Source: JAWPMV01 sp038527215 (lineage in GTDB: Bacteria > Bacteroidota > Bacteroidia > J057). Taken from it: a stretch of 19,393 nt of DNA. Location of the stretch: assembly GCA_038527215.1 (NCBI GenBank), contig JBCBGC010000152.1, positions 1 through 19,393 on the forward strand, in the 5' to 3' direction. Under the pieces are notes generated by a model that did not search any database, had not been told where the DNA came from, and saw nothing but the letters and a program-made list of their open reading frames with translations. A program made the position numbers and the translations under genes. This document shows positions 1 to 7,656 of this stretch, one piece after another (the first letter of the stretch is position 1; each line of letters opens with the position of its first letter).

Positions 1-140
1 GGTGAGCGGTCCGGGTCAAGGACTCCAACAGCTATATCGTCGGAGGTCTCTGCGATCCTTATATAATCATGGAGACCCCGGATAAGTCATTTTCCCTGGT
101 GGTCAAATGCCTTTCCGGGGTGACATATTTGTGGGTGGTT
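1..140. repeat. 140-bp direct repeat, copy 1 (at window edge)
   Basis: This copy matches 230-369 at 138 of 140 positions; the differences are C78 versus T307 and C110 versus T339. It starts at the window edge, so the unit or an array probably continues to the left. Inside it, 43-50 and 72-79 form an imperfect stem. The segment 113-125 is the exact reverse complement of 198-210, and 39-46 is the reverse complement of 214-221. No convincing reading frame crosses it. It resembles the dispersed palindromic intergenic repeats common in Bacteroidota genomes, but family membership is inferred from appearance only. Confidence 0.85.
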
Positions 141-229
141 GGAGGTAGTTGGGGCTTCAATAAGCGGTTGATGAAATCATCTCTGCTTCCATATGCTTGT
201 CACCCCGGAAGTTCCTCCGACTGAAAGGA
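141..229. repeat. Palindromic spacer between the two repeat copies
   Basis: This spacer holds inverted partners of the flanking repeats. Positions 198-210 are the exact reverse complement of 113-125 and 342-354 (13 bp), and 214-221 of 39-46 and 268-275 (8 bp). At its right end, 214-218 and 227-231 form a 5-bp hairpin, nested inside a possible 6-bp stem made by 204-209 and 239-244. Such nested palindromes suggest a folded RNA or single-stranded DNA element. The remaining stretch to 466 holds no gene and no clear terminator that I can see. Confidence 0.6.
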
Positions 230-369
230 GGTGAGCGGTCCGGGTCAAGGACTCCAACAGCTATATCGTCGGAGGTCTCTGCGATCCTTATATAATCATG
301 GAGACCTCGGATAAGTCATTTTCCCTGGTGGTCAAATGTCTTTCCGGGGTGACATATTTGTGGGTGGTT
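230..369. repeat. 140-bp direct repeat, copy 2
   Basis: Second copy of the unit at 1-140, offset by 229 bp. Here the inner stem is perfect: 272-279 pairs with 301-308 over 8 bp. In copy 1 the single change in that stem (C78) gives an A-C mismatch on the plus strand but a G-U wobble in a minus-strand RNA. Past 369 the similarity decays but stays recognisable for about 30 bp (a ggctt...gaagcg...tgaaatc pattern, compare 141-175). The copy lies just downstream of the last gene of the minus-strand suf operon, so a read-through transcript would contain it. Confidence 0.85.
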
Positions 370-466
370 AAGGCTTTATGAAGCGTTTTGGTGAAATCTT
401 GGCTTACTCAAAATTTGGGAGGACTCATGTTTTATATCCTTACTGGTTCTGCAGCAGGCGGAAAAG

Positions 467-1087
467 CTAAGACCCAGTTTCGGCCAATACTCGGGCTTTT
501 AAGGACTTCATGGTGTTGATGGGACCAATGGCTACGCCCAGGTTGACGATCCAGGCCGGAATGCTGCCCCCGGGGTCGGTTTTTCCCCAATACTCCACGT
601 TTAGATGCCCATTTCCCATGGGAGTAATGATCCACTGAGACTGAAAATAAGGGATGCGCACCAGGCCATCCTTTTCAGGGATGAATTCCATTTTGCCCAC
701 CGACTTACTCTTAATGGCGCCGGTGACCGGGTCTTTCCATTGGGTTGAGAAAACGATCAGGTCCCGATTAGAAGCTGGAAAGGGCAGGTCGGTTTCTATG
801 TAATAATAGAAACTGCTTTCATTCACCGTTTCCAATCGTTCAGATTTGATGCATTTGTACACCCAATCGGTATAGGCACTGGCATCATTGAGGACGGAGA
901 TAAAATGGTCCAGAGAAGACTCAATTTGAAAGGTGGCCTTCACCTCTTTGAAGCGGGCTTCTTCCTCTAGTCGAGTAAAAATGCTGATCCCTTCTTCCTC
1001 CGTGTGCAATTCCCAATCAGCATCCGCTGGCTTAGGGGAGAAAAATGAGCTAAATACGAAAAGAATAGTAGGGATGAAGTGTTGCAT
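467..1087 (-). CDS. Exported START-domain (lipid-binding fold) protein
   Basis: The 206-residue product begins with a hydrophobic stretch (about residues 3-17) ending near PADA, which looks like a Sec signal peptide, so it probably acts in the periplasm or outer envelope. The rest fits one START/SRPBCC domain. Family-like signatures are an aspartate-tryptophan segment (YTDWVYKC), a DLPFPASNRDLIV stretch, and a C-terminal part with TDPGGSIPAWIVN and a GPINTMKSLKAR helix. START domains bind a hydrophobic ligand in a closed cavity; the ligand here is unknown. It starts 21 nt after the DUF59 gene and appears to be the last gene of the suf operon. No Fe-S motif is present, so co-transcription need not mean a role in cluster assembly. 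The family call is fairly firm; the function is open. Confidence 0.82.
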   Translation of the reverse strand: MQHFIPTILFVFSSFFSPKPADADWELHTEEEGISIFTRLEEEARFKEVKATFQIESSLDHFISVLNDASAYTDWVYKCIKSERLETVNESSFYYYIETDLPFPASNRDLIVFSTQWKDPVTGAIKSKSVGKMEFIPEKDGLVRIPYFQSQWIITPMGNGHLNVEYWGKTDPGGSIPAWIVNLGVAIGPINTMKSLKARVLAETGS

Positions 1088-1108
1088 GGGTTTATGGAAC
1101 GAAAATGA

Positions 1109-1417
1109 TTAAAGAAAGCCTAATTCCAGTTTCGCTTCTTCTGACATCATTTCCTTATCCCAGGGAGGATCGAAGGTGATCTCCACTTCGCAATCATCCA
1201 CAGCCTCCAATTCTTCCACCTTCTGCTTCACCTCTTCGGGAATGATTTCCGCCGCCGGGCAGGCCGGAGCCGTTAGGGTCATCAGCACGTGTACTTTTTT
1301 CTCTTCCGGTATATTCACTTCATAGACCAGGCCCAGCTCGTAGATGTTGACCGGGATTTCCGGATCATATACAGTGCTAATGCGCTCAATGATATCTTCT
1401 TTATTGATTTCAGCCAT
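1109..1417 (-). CDS. SUF-associated DUF59 (MIP18/PaaD-like, SufT-type) Fe-S assembly protein
   Basis: A 102-residue protein made of one DUF59 domain. The diagnostic stretches are DPEIPVNIYELGLVY (residues 18-32), LTAPACPAAE (48-57) with conserved Cys53, and a C-terminal FDPPWDKEMMSEEAKLELGFL-like tail typical of the copies found in suf operons. Relatives (SufT, the eukaryotic MIP18/CIA2 proteins) help mature or deliver Fe-S clusters to target proteins in the cytoplasm. The frame stays open upstream to 1462, but I place the start at ATG 1417. The protein then begins MAEINKEDI, as expected, and the gene lies 10 nt after the sufE stop instead of overlapping it. The family is certain; its exact step in the pathway is inferred. 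Confidence 0.93.
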   Translation of the reverse strand: MAEINKEDIIERISTVYDPEIPVNIYELGLVYEVNIPEEKKVHVLMTLTAPACPAAEIIPEEVKQKVEELEAVDDCEVEITFDPPWDKEMMSEEAKLELGFL

Positions 1418-1427
1418 GTGTGTAGGG

Positions 1428-1859
1428 TTATGCCTGCAGCTTTGCCTGGAAAGCCAGGGCATACATTTTCATTTTTTTGATCATGGCGTTTAAGCCATTG
1501 GAGCGGGTAGGGGAGAGGTGCTCCCGAATCCCGATTTGATCCACAAAATCCAGGCGGGCATTGAGAATTGCTGAAGGCTGTTGCCCACTGAATACCCGAA
1601 CCAGCATGCCGATTAGCCCTTTGGTGATGATGGCATCGCTATCTGCCTCAAAGACCACCGCTTCTCCCTCCAGATTGGCGGTCAGCCAAACCTGAGATTG
1701 ACAGCCCCGCACGATATTTTCGTCTACTTTGTCAGGTTCGGGTAGACCCTGCAACTCCTGCCCCATCTCAATGATGTATTGATATTTGTCCATCCAATCA
1801 TCAAAGAGGGCAAATTCTTCTACAATTTCCTGTTCTATCTCTTGTATCGCTTGCGCCAT
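1428..1859 (-). CDS. sufE: SufE sulfur-transfer protein
   Basis: A 143-residue SufE-family protein, close to the usual length. The acceptor cysteine is Cys53, inside the conserved RGCQSQVW motif (residues 51-58). A second family signature, HLSPTRSNG, lies at 114-122, before the C-terminal helix. SufE accepts persulfide from the SufS active-site cysteine, stimulates its desulfurase activity, and passes sulfur to SufBCD. The gene starts 18 nt after the sufS stop and is followed after 10 nt by the DUF59 gene, consistent with one transcript. Nothing looks truncated or odd. Confidence 0.97.
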   Translation of the reverse strand: MAQAIQEIEQEIVEEFALFDDWMDKYQYIIEMGQELQGLPEPDKVDENIVRGCQSQVWLTANLEGEAVVFEADSDAIITKGLIGMLVRVFSGQQPSAILNARLDFVDQIGIREHLSPTRSNGLNAMIKKMKMYALAFQAKLQA

Positions 1860-1877
1860 AAAGCTGTTCTTTTCTTG

Positions 1878-3128
1878 TTACCCAAACATGCTTTCCACCT
1901 TTTTCAAGGCCTGAATCATTTGGTCAATCTCCTCTCGGGTATTATAAAAAGCAAAAGAGGCTCTCATGGTCCCTGGAATGCCATATTGGTGCATAATGGG
2001 TTGGGTACAATGGTGTCCCGTACGGATGGCAATGCCTAGTCTGTCCAGGATAGTCCCTGCATCATAGGGATGGATATCTCCCAGCAGGAAGGAAATTACA
2101 CTGGCTTTCTGGGCTGCTTCTCCTACGATTCTGACCTGAGGAAAGTGGGTCCGGAGCTGTTCGGTCCCATATTCAAGCAAGTCTTGTTCATGCTGCCCGA
2201 TCCAGTCGTAGCCTATTTCCTGCACGTAGTCAATGGCTGCTCCCAGGCCCACAAAGCCTGCGATATGCGGGGTGCCCGCTTCGAATTTGTGCGGCAGATC
2301 ATTATAGGTGGTTTTTTCAAACCGCACCGTCTTGATCATGTCGCCACCGCCCATAACAGGAGGCATGCTGTCCAGCCATTTTTCTTTGCCGTACAAAATG
2401 CCGGTGCCAGTAGGACCGAAGAGTTTGTGGCCAGAAAAGACCAAATAATCAATATCCAGGGCTTGTACGTCCACCTGCGCATGAGGAACCAATTGAGCAG
2501 CATCCACCAGCACGCGAGCCTCTACCGCATGAGCCATCTGGATCATTTCCGATACGGGGTTGATGGTACCCAGGGAATTGGAAGTATGAACGATAGAAAC
2601 CAGGGCGGTTTTTTCACTGAGGAGACCTTGGTAGGCTTCCAGATCAAGTTCCCCCTTGTCATTGACGGGAATGACTTTCAGCACCGTACCCAGTCGTTCA
2701 CAGAGCATCTGCCAGGGCACGATATTGGAATGGTGCTCCATGGCGGAGATGATGATTTCATCCCCTTTTTTGAAATAGCTCATGCCCAGACTCTGAGCCA
2801 GCAAGTTAATGCCCGCCGTAGTCCCACTGGTGTAAATGATCTCGTGGGTATGGGCGGCGTTTATCAGGTTTCTAACCTTTTCACGGGTGCCCTCATAGGC
2901 GTCGGTGGCGATTTGACTCAGATGATGCACGCCCCGGTGCACATTGCTGTTTTCCTGGGCGTAGTACTCCTGCAAGCGGTCCAACACCACCTGGGGTTTC
3001 TGCCCGGTGGCAGCATTATCAAAATATACCAGGGGCTTTCCATACACTTCTCGGGAGAGCACGGGGAAATCCTGGCGGATTTTTTCTATCTGACGTAATT
3101 GGGTGGAAGAAAGATGGGCCATACTCAT
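1878..3128 (-). CDS. sufS: SufS cysteine desulfurase (PLP-dependent, group II)
   Basis: A 416-residue class-V aminotransferase-fold enzyme that removes sulfur from L-cysteine to give alanine and an enzyme-bound persulfide. Visible signatures are YFDNAATGQKP (35-45), AMEHHSNIVPWQ (129-140), the PLP lysine Lys235 in SGHKLFGPTG, and the catalytic Cys374 in RTGHHCTQP, which is the short-loop SufS type rather than the NifS/IscS type. There are two candidate starts, ATG 3128 and ATG 3122, which differ by two residues; I keep the first. The gene lies 40 nt after sufD, the widest gap in the operon, and 18 nt before sufE, its partner. Confidence 0.97.
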   Translation of the reverse strand: MSMAHLSSTQLRQIEKIRQDFPVLSREVYGKPLVYFDNAATGQKPQVVLDRLQEYYAQENSNVHRGVHHLSQIATDAYEGTREKVRNLINAAHTHEIIYTSGTTAGINLLAQSLGMSYFKKGDEIIISAMEHHSNIVPWQMLCERLGTVLKVIPVNDKGELDLEAYQGLLSEKTALVSIVHTSNSLGTINPVSEMIQMAHAVEARVLVDAAQLVPHAQVDVQALDIDYLVFSGHKLFGPTGTGILYGKEKWLDSMPPVMGGGDMIKTVRFEKTTYNDLPHKFEAGTPHIAGFVGLGAAIDYVQEIGYDWIGQHEQDLLEYGTEQLRTHFPQVRIVGEAAQKASVISFLLGDIHPYDAGTILDRLGIAIRTGHHCTQPIMHQYGIPGTMRASFAFYNTREEIDQMIQALKKVESMFG

Positions 3129-3168
3129 GAATTATTCAGCCTTAATTTCCACATTCAATAAAACTTTC

Positions 3169-4470
3169 CTAGTAGCGCGCCTGAATCAGGGCGTCAACCA
3201 TTTCACGGACACTGTCCAGGGAAATATGATCCACAACTTCCATGACATAGGCATGGATCAGCATCTTACGTGCTTCGTCCGCCGGGATCCCACGGGCCTG
3301 GAGATAGAACATCGCATCTTCCTCCAACTTGCCAGTGGTAGCTCCGTGGCTACACTTCACGTCATCTGCGTAGATTTCCAACTGGGGCCGGGTGTATATA
3401 TTCGCCCGGTCGGTCAACAGGATGTTCCGATTGGACTGATAAGCATTGGTTTTTTGGGCTTCCTGGTACACGTGTATGCGCCCACTGAATACCCCCGTTG
3501 CGGTCTCATCCATGATGCCCTTGTATAGCTCATTGCTGTAACTATTGGGCTTGCGGTGATCCACCTGCGTAAAATTATCCACATGCTGCTGGCCATCCAG
3601 CAGATAGGTTCCCATCAACTTGGCCTCGATATTCTGGCCATCCAGAGATAGGTGCAGGTTGTTTCTGATTAGTTGGCCCCCAAAGGTCAGGGTGTAAATC
3701 CCAAAGCGACAATCATCAGCCAGGTGCACCTCCGTGGTGTCAATGGCGGTAGAGGTCTTGGACTGGAGCTGAAGTTTGATCCATTCCAGTCCGGCATTAG
3801 GACCTACATGAATATCTGTCGCGTCATTGCGGAAGCATTTTCCTTCTCCCAGGGCATAGAAGCTCTCTACTACCTGGGCTTCTGCGGACGCTTCCAGCTG
3901 TATCACATTGCGGTGTTGCTGGCCCAGCGGTTGGTCGTTGGCCTGGCTCAAATGAAGAATATGGATAGGGGCCGCGGCTTGCTGTCCCCTTTTCAGTTTG
4001 ATCCAAACGCCTTCGGTGGCTCCGGCGGCATTTAAGGCACCAAAAATGCCGGATTGGTCGGCAGATGCTAGTGGCTTCAGGGCGTTGAATTCAGCCAATT
4101 CATCCTCGCTTAATTGTGAGAAGGCTTTGACCAGGAGTTGATCCTGGTTGCGGCTGAGGTCTGACCACTGGGCCTGATATACGCCGTTGAGGAAGACCAT
4201 GATGTCTCCTTCCCAATTGGGAATGAGGTAAGGCTCCAGGTCAAGGGAAGCCTCTCCGCTATACCATTGGTAGCTTTCCTTGAACAGCCCACGCAGCTGA
4301 GTGTATTTCCATCCCTCGCTTTTGCGGGTGGGGAAACTGAGGTTTTCCAGTGCCTGGGTATGTTCCTGGCGCAAATCCTTGCCCCAGGCCATCTCATTTA
4401 TCTGAGCGGGGATCAGGGCTTCAATGAAGCGGGTCTGATCCGGCGTTCTGGTTTTCTGCAAATTTGCCAT
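3169..4470 (-). CDS. sufD: SufD, Fe-S cluster scaffold subunit
   Basis: SufD of 433 residues, part of the SufBC2D scaffold. The C-terminal half is the right-handed beta-helix typical of SufB/SufD. The conserved DDVKCSHGATTG motif carries His375, which corresponds to the SufD histidine (His360 in E. coli) implicated in cluster formation with SufB. After it comes the usual FYLQARGIPADEARKML helix that contacts SufC. The frame remains open to 4614, but that extension overlaps sufC in another frame and looks like chance; ATG 4470 gives MANLQKTRTPDQ, 10 nt after the sufC stop. The N-terminal part is divergent, as usual for SufD. Confidence 0.95.
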   Translation of the reverse strand: MANLQKTRTPDQTRFIEALIPAQINEMAWGKDLRQEHTQALENLSFPTRKSEGWKYTQLRGLFKESYQWYSGEASLDLEPYLIPNWEGDIMVFLNGVYQAQWSDLSRNQDQLLVKAFSQLSEDELAEFNALKPLASADQSGIFGALNAAGATEGVWIKLKRGQQAAAPIHILHLSQANDQPLGQQHRNVIQLEASAEAQVVESFYALGEGKCFRNDATDIHVGPNAGLEWIKLQLQSKTSTAIDTTEVHLADDCRFGIYTLTFGGQLIRNNLHLSLDGQNIEAKLMGTYLLDGQQHVDNFTQVDHRKPNSYSNELYKGIMDETATGVFSGRIHVYQEAQKTNAYQSNRNILLTDRANIYTRPQLEIYADDVKCSHGATTGKLEEDAMFYLQARGIPADEARKMLIHAYVMEVVDHISLDSVREMVDALIQARY

Positions 4471-4480
4471 AAAGGTTTGC

Positions 4481-5236
4481 TTAGAGGCTTGCCGCTCCGG
4501 CTTTGAGCCAATCGTAGCCTTTTTCTTCCAACTCCAGGGCCAGCTCTTTGCCCCCTGTTTTGACGATTTTTCCTTCGTGCATGACGTGGACAAAATCAGG
4601 GACGATGTAGTCAAGAAGACGCTGGTAGTGGGTGATCACCAGGAAAGAATTATCTTCACTTCTCAACTGATTCACTGCCTGGGAAACGATTCGCAAGGCG
4701 TCAATGTCCAGCCCAGAGTCTGTTTCATCGAGGATACAAAATGTCGGCTCCAGCATGGCCATCTGGAAGATTTCGTTCCGCTTTTTCTCCCCACCAGAAA
4801 AACCTTCGTTGACAGATCTTTTGGTTAGCGTGGTATCGAGCTCGACGATTTTCTGCTTCTCTTTCATCAACTTCAGGAAGGCCCCGGCGCTCAAAGGTTC
4901 TTCGCCCCGATAGCTTCTAACGGCGTTGAGGGAAGTCCGCATGAAGTTGGTCATGCTGACGCCCGGGATTTCTACAGGGTACTGGAAGGCTAGAAACAGG
5001 CCTTCTCCTGCTCTTTCATCTGGGTCCAGGTCCAGAAGGTCTTTTCCATTGAAGAGGACTTCTCCCTCTTCAACTTCATAGGCTTCCTTGCCAGCCAATA
5101 CGGAGGCCAGGGTGCTTTTCCCTGATCCGTTAGGACCCATGATGGCGTGTACCTCTCCAGGATTGATCGTCAGATTCAATCCCTTGAGGATTTGTTTTTC
5201 CTCTACAGATGCGTGTAGATTCTTTATGTTGATCAT
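4481..5236 (-). CDS. sufC: SufC, ABC-type ATPase of the SUF complex
   Basis: A soluble ABC ATPase of 251 residues that drives conformational change in the SufBC2D scaffold during cluster assembly. It carries Walker A GPNGSGKST (34-42, Lys40), the SufC-type signature EGFSGGEKKRNEIFQM near 145-160, Walker B ending in CILDETDSGLDIDAL, and the switch histidine in LVITHYQRLLDYI. The ETDSGLDID wording after Walker B separates SufC from ordinary transport ATPases. No membrane segments are present. It lies between sufB (27 nt upstream) and sufD (10 nt downstream). Confidence 0.97.
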   Translation of the reverse strand: MINIKNLHASVEEKQILKGLNLTINPGEVHAIMGPNGSGKSTLASVLAGKEAYEVEEGEVLFNGKDLLDLDPDERAGEGLFLAFQYPVEIPGVSMTNFMRTSLNAVRSYRGEEPLSAGAFLKLMKEKQKIVELDTTLTKRSVNEGFSGGEKKRNEIFQMAMLEPTFCILDETDSGLDIDALRIVSQAVNQLRSEDNSFLVITHYQRLLDYIVPDFVHVMHEGKIVKTGGKELALELEEKGYDWLKAGAASL

Positions 5237-5263
5237 GTATCGTTACTCCTAATGATGTGTGTA

Positions 5264-6745
5264 TTATCCGACACTGCCTTCCAGGCTGATAGAAAGTAGT
5301 TTCTGTGCTTCCACGGCAAACTCCATGGGCAGCTGATTCAATACTTCCTTGGCATATCCGTTGACGATCAAGCCTATGGCTGTCTCCTCGTCTATGCCGC
5401 GCTGGTTACAGTAGAAAATTTGATCTTCGCCAATTTTAGAGGTGGTCGCCTCGTGTTCTACTTTCCCGCTGGGATTCCCTACTTCGATATAAGGAAAAGT
5501 ATGCGCCCCACATTGATCACCGATCAACATGGAATCACACTGCGAAAAGTTTCGGGCATTCTCTGACCCAGGCATGATTTTCACCAGGCCTCGGTAACTG
5601 TTATTGCTCTTGCCAGCAGAAATCCCTTTGGAAATGATCACGGAACGGGTGTTTTTGCCCATGTGGATCATCTTGGTTCCGGTATCTGCTTGCTGACGGC
5701 CGTTGGTTACAGCTACGGAATAGAATTCTCCTTCTGAGTAGTCCCCTTGCAGGATCACACTGGGATATTTCCAGGTGATTGCAGAGCCGGTTTCCACCTG
5801 GGTCCAGGAGATTTTACTTCTTTTGCCTTTACAAATCCCTCGTTTGGTAACGAAGTTGTAAATGCCGCCTGCTCCGGTTTCCATATCACCAGGATACCAG
5901 TTTTGAACCGTAGAGTACTTGATCTCTGCGTCAGTATCTGCGATCAATTCCACTACGGCTGCGTGCAACTGGTTCTCGTCTCGCTGAGGAGCGGTACAAC
6001 CTTCCAGATAGGAAACATAGCTTCCTTCCTCCGCCACAATCAGGGTTCTTTCGAACTGACCAGTATTCCTTTCGTTGATCCGGAAGTAGGTGGACAGTTC
6101 CATCGGACAGCGTACCCCCTTCGGGATATACACAAACGAACCATCTGTAAATACAGCGGCGTTTAGGGCCGCATAGTAGTTGTCCGTATGGGGCACCACG
6201 CTTCCCATATATTTCCGAACCAACTCCGGATGGTCCTGTATGGCCTCGCTGAAGGAACAAAAGATAATGCCTAATTCCGCGAGTTTCTCTTTGTAGGTTG
6301 TCTTGATAGAGACACTATCGATGACCGCATCAACTGCGACTCCAGCCAGCATTTTCTGCTCCTGGAGCGGAATGCCCAGCTTTTCAAAGGTTTTGAGCAG
6401 TTCAGGATCCACTTCATCCAGGCTCTCCAACTGTTTCTTGGGTTTGGGAGCAGCGTAATAGTGAATATTCTGAAAATCAATCGGTGGATAGTCAATGTGG
6501 GCCCAAGCTGGCTCAGTCATCTTGAGCCAGTGGTGGTACGCCTTCATACGGTAAGCTAGCATCCATTCCGGCTCGTTCTTTTTAGATGAAATCAACCGAA
6601 TGATATCTTCATTAAGCCCCTTGGGAGCTTTGTCAGATTCAATGTCGGTGACCCAGCCGTACTTATACTTTTGCTCTGTTACTTCCTGAATGATTTTATC
6701 ATCTTCGGAAATCTCTTCTAACTCTACGACATGATCTTGATCCAT
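5264..6745 (-). CDS. sufB: SufB, Fe-S cluster scaffold subunit
   Basis: SufB of 493 residues, the first gene of the suf operon and the main scaffold on which the Fe-S cluster is built with SufC and SufD. Signatures include YIPKGVRCPMELSTYFRIN, a YLEGCTAP motif, and the C-terminal NFSQCDSMLIG segment. Its Cys403 aligns with the E. coli SufB cysteine (Cys405) implicated in cluster assembly; VEHEATTSKIGEDQIFYC follows. The frame is open to 6808, but I use ATG 6745 (MDQDHVVELEEIS). It gives the usual family length, and the 5' extension is AT-rich and contains a promoter-like element. Full length, no anomalies. Confidence 0.96.
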   Translation of the reverse strand: MDQDHVVELEEISEDDKIIQEVTEQKYKYGWVTDIESDKAPKGLNEDIIRLISSKKNEPEWMLAYRMKAYHHWLKMTEPAWAHIDYPPIDFQNIHYYAAPKPKKQLESLDEVDPELLKTFEKLGIPLQEQKMLAGVAVDAVIDSVSIKTTYKEKLAELGIIFCSFSEAIQDHPELVRKYMGSVVPHTDNYYAALNAAVFTDGSFVYIPKGVRCPMELSTYFRINERNTGQFERTLIVAEEGSYVSYLEGCTAPQRDENQLHAAVVELIADTDAEIKYSTVQNWYPGDMETGAGGIYNFVTKRGICKGKRSKISWTQVETGSAITWKYPSVILQGDYSEGEFYSVAVTNGRQQADTGTKMIHMGKNTRSVIISKGISAGKSNNSYRGLVKIMPGSENARNFSQCDSMLIGDQCGAHTFPYIEVGNPSGKVEHEATTSKIGEDQIFYCNQRGIDEETAIGLIVNGYAKEVLNQLPMEFAVEAQKLLSISLEGSVG

Positions 6746-6783
6746 ATCGGTATTTTTATTTAGACTTATTCTAATTAATAAAC

Positions 6784-6816
6784 CAAAAATAAATGCGTAA
6801 TGTTTCAAAAACGCAT
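6784..6816 (-). promoter_or_regulatory. Candidate sufB promoter and overlapping inverted repeat
   Basis: Read on the minus strand, 6791-6784 gives TATTTTTG, which fits the Bacteroidota -7 consensus TAnnTTTG, 39 nt before the sufB start. A TTTG lies at 6809-6806, but the spacer is 14 nt rather than the usual 19-20, so the -33 assignment is weak. An inverted repeat with 6-bp arms, 6793-6798 (atgcgt) and 6811-6816 (acgcat), overlaps this element and could be an operator. The motif match is seen directly; function is inferred. Confidence 0.35.
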
Positions 6817-6880
6817 CTGAATTTGCCCCCTTTTTTTAGGTCTGGCAATCGAATCGCAAATTACATCTCACAATTTTAAT

Positions 6881-6896
6881 TACCTAAAATTAGGTA
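6881..6896. promoter_or_regulatory. 16-bp palindrome upstream of the suf operon
   Basis: TACCTAA and TTAGGTA (6881-6887 and 6890-6896) form a perfect 7-bp inverted repeat with a 2-bp centre. It is about 136 bp ahead of the sufB start and 33 bp from the terminator of the neighbouring unit. Spacing and symmetry suit a dimeric repressor. A half-site-like ttacctaatt occurs at 6974-6983, over the end of the isomerase gene. Binding protein unknown. Confidence 0.35.
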
Positions 6897-6928
6897 GAAT
6901 GTTTTGCGCCTTCGGTAATTAATTGAAA

Positions 6929-6964
6929 GTCGGGTATCTGAGAGGGGAATCTGAGATACCCGAC
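6929..6964 (-). terminator. Intrinsic-type terminator of the permease/isomerase unit
   Basis: Perfect 11-bp arms at 6929-6939 and 6954-6964 (gtcgggtatct / agatacccgac) enclose a 14-nt loop, 13 nt beyond the stop of the prolyl isomerase gene. On the minus strand the stem is followed by a short T-rich tract (TTTCAATTAATT), which is weaker than a classic U-run. It separates this unit from the suf operon downstream. Confidence 0.7.
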
Positions 6965-6977
6965 CTGTCATAGTTAC

Positions 6978-7631
6978 CTAATTTCCTTCCTGAGCAGGAG
7001 CAGGCGTAGCCGGAGCCAGTTCAGGAGAAACTTTGCTCATTTCATAGAAAACTGACGTAGCATCAAAGGCCTGAGCATCAGTCCCTTTTCGGATGATGGT
7101 GATAGATTCCAGGAGGTCGCCAATGGCGATTTTGTACACATTTTCCAGGCCGCGGGTTACATACCCAAAGACGTTGTAATTTCCGTCCAGTTCTGGCGTA
7201 GCTCGCTGAGTGATGTAAAACTGACAACCGTTTCTATTGGGGCCTGAATTGGCCATGGCCAGGGTTCCGGCCAGGTTATGTTTGAGTTCAGGATGGATTT
7301 CGTTATTGAAGGAATAGCCAGGGGTTCCCATGCCATTTCCCATAGGATCGCCTCCCTGGATCACAAAGCCCTTGTCAACCCGATGAATGGTCAGGCCATC
7401 AAAGAAGGGTTCTCCCTTGGGGCGAAAAGTGTTGGCGATGGTGCCTTCCGCAAGGCCGATAAAGTTGGCCACCGTCATAGGGGCTTTATCGTAAGAAAGC
7501 CGACATACAATATCTCCATTGCTGGTAACGATGTGGGCGTAGATCCCATCGGGAAGCTCTGCTATCCAGGCGGGTTGTTGGTCGCAGGCTAGTCCCAGCA
7601 AGAGAATTACGGATATAAAAAAGTTTCTCAT
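6978..7631 (-). CDS. Exported cyclophilin-type peptidyl-prolyl cis-trans isomerase
   Basis: A 217-residue cyclophilin-family protein that should catalyse cis-trans isomerisation of Xaa-Pro bonds in the envelope. A short hydrophobic N-terminus ends in LGLACD. Cys16 is a plausible lipid-attachment site, though Gly at -3 is not typical of a lipobox, so lipoprotein status is uncertain. Cyclophilin signatures follow in order: a FDGLTIHRVDKGFVIQGGDP segment, NEIHPELKH, GTLAMANSGPNRNGCQFYIT, and LDGNYNVFGYV. The last 15 or so residues form an Ala/Pro-rich tail. It lies 25 nt after the NCS2 permease gene and probably shares its transcript. A hairpin terminator follows at 6929-6964. Confidence 0.92.
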   Translation of the reverse strand: MRNFFISVILLLGLACDQQPAWIAELPDGIYAHIVTSNGDIVCRLSYDKAPMTVANFIGLAEGTIANTFRPKGEPFFDGLTIHRVDKGFVIQGGDPMGNGMGTPGYSFNNEIHPELKHNLAGTLAMANSGPNRNGCQFYITQRATPELDGNYNVFGYVTRGLENVYKIAIGDLLESITIIRKGTDAQAFDATSVFYEMSKVSPELAPATPAPAQEGN

Positions 7632-7656
7632 TACTTCGTGTGTTTAGCGGGCAAAA

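Noticed and set aside
427..519. Short plus-strand ORF starting with ATG at 427
   Set aside because: About 30 codons, runs into the antisense of the START-domain gene, and has no similarity to any family I recognise.
2070..3098. Long open frame (342 codons) on the plus strand opposite sufS
   Set aside because: It is antisense to a fully conserved sufS gene and its translation shows no recognisable domain; it is a coding shadow.
4471..4614. Upstream extension of the sufD frame
   Set aside because: It overlaps sufC out of frame and encodes a Ser/Lys-rich segment unlike SufD; the start at 4470 fits the family and the 10-nt spacing.
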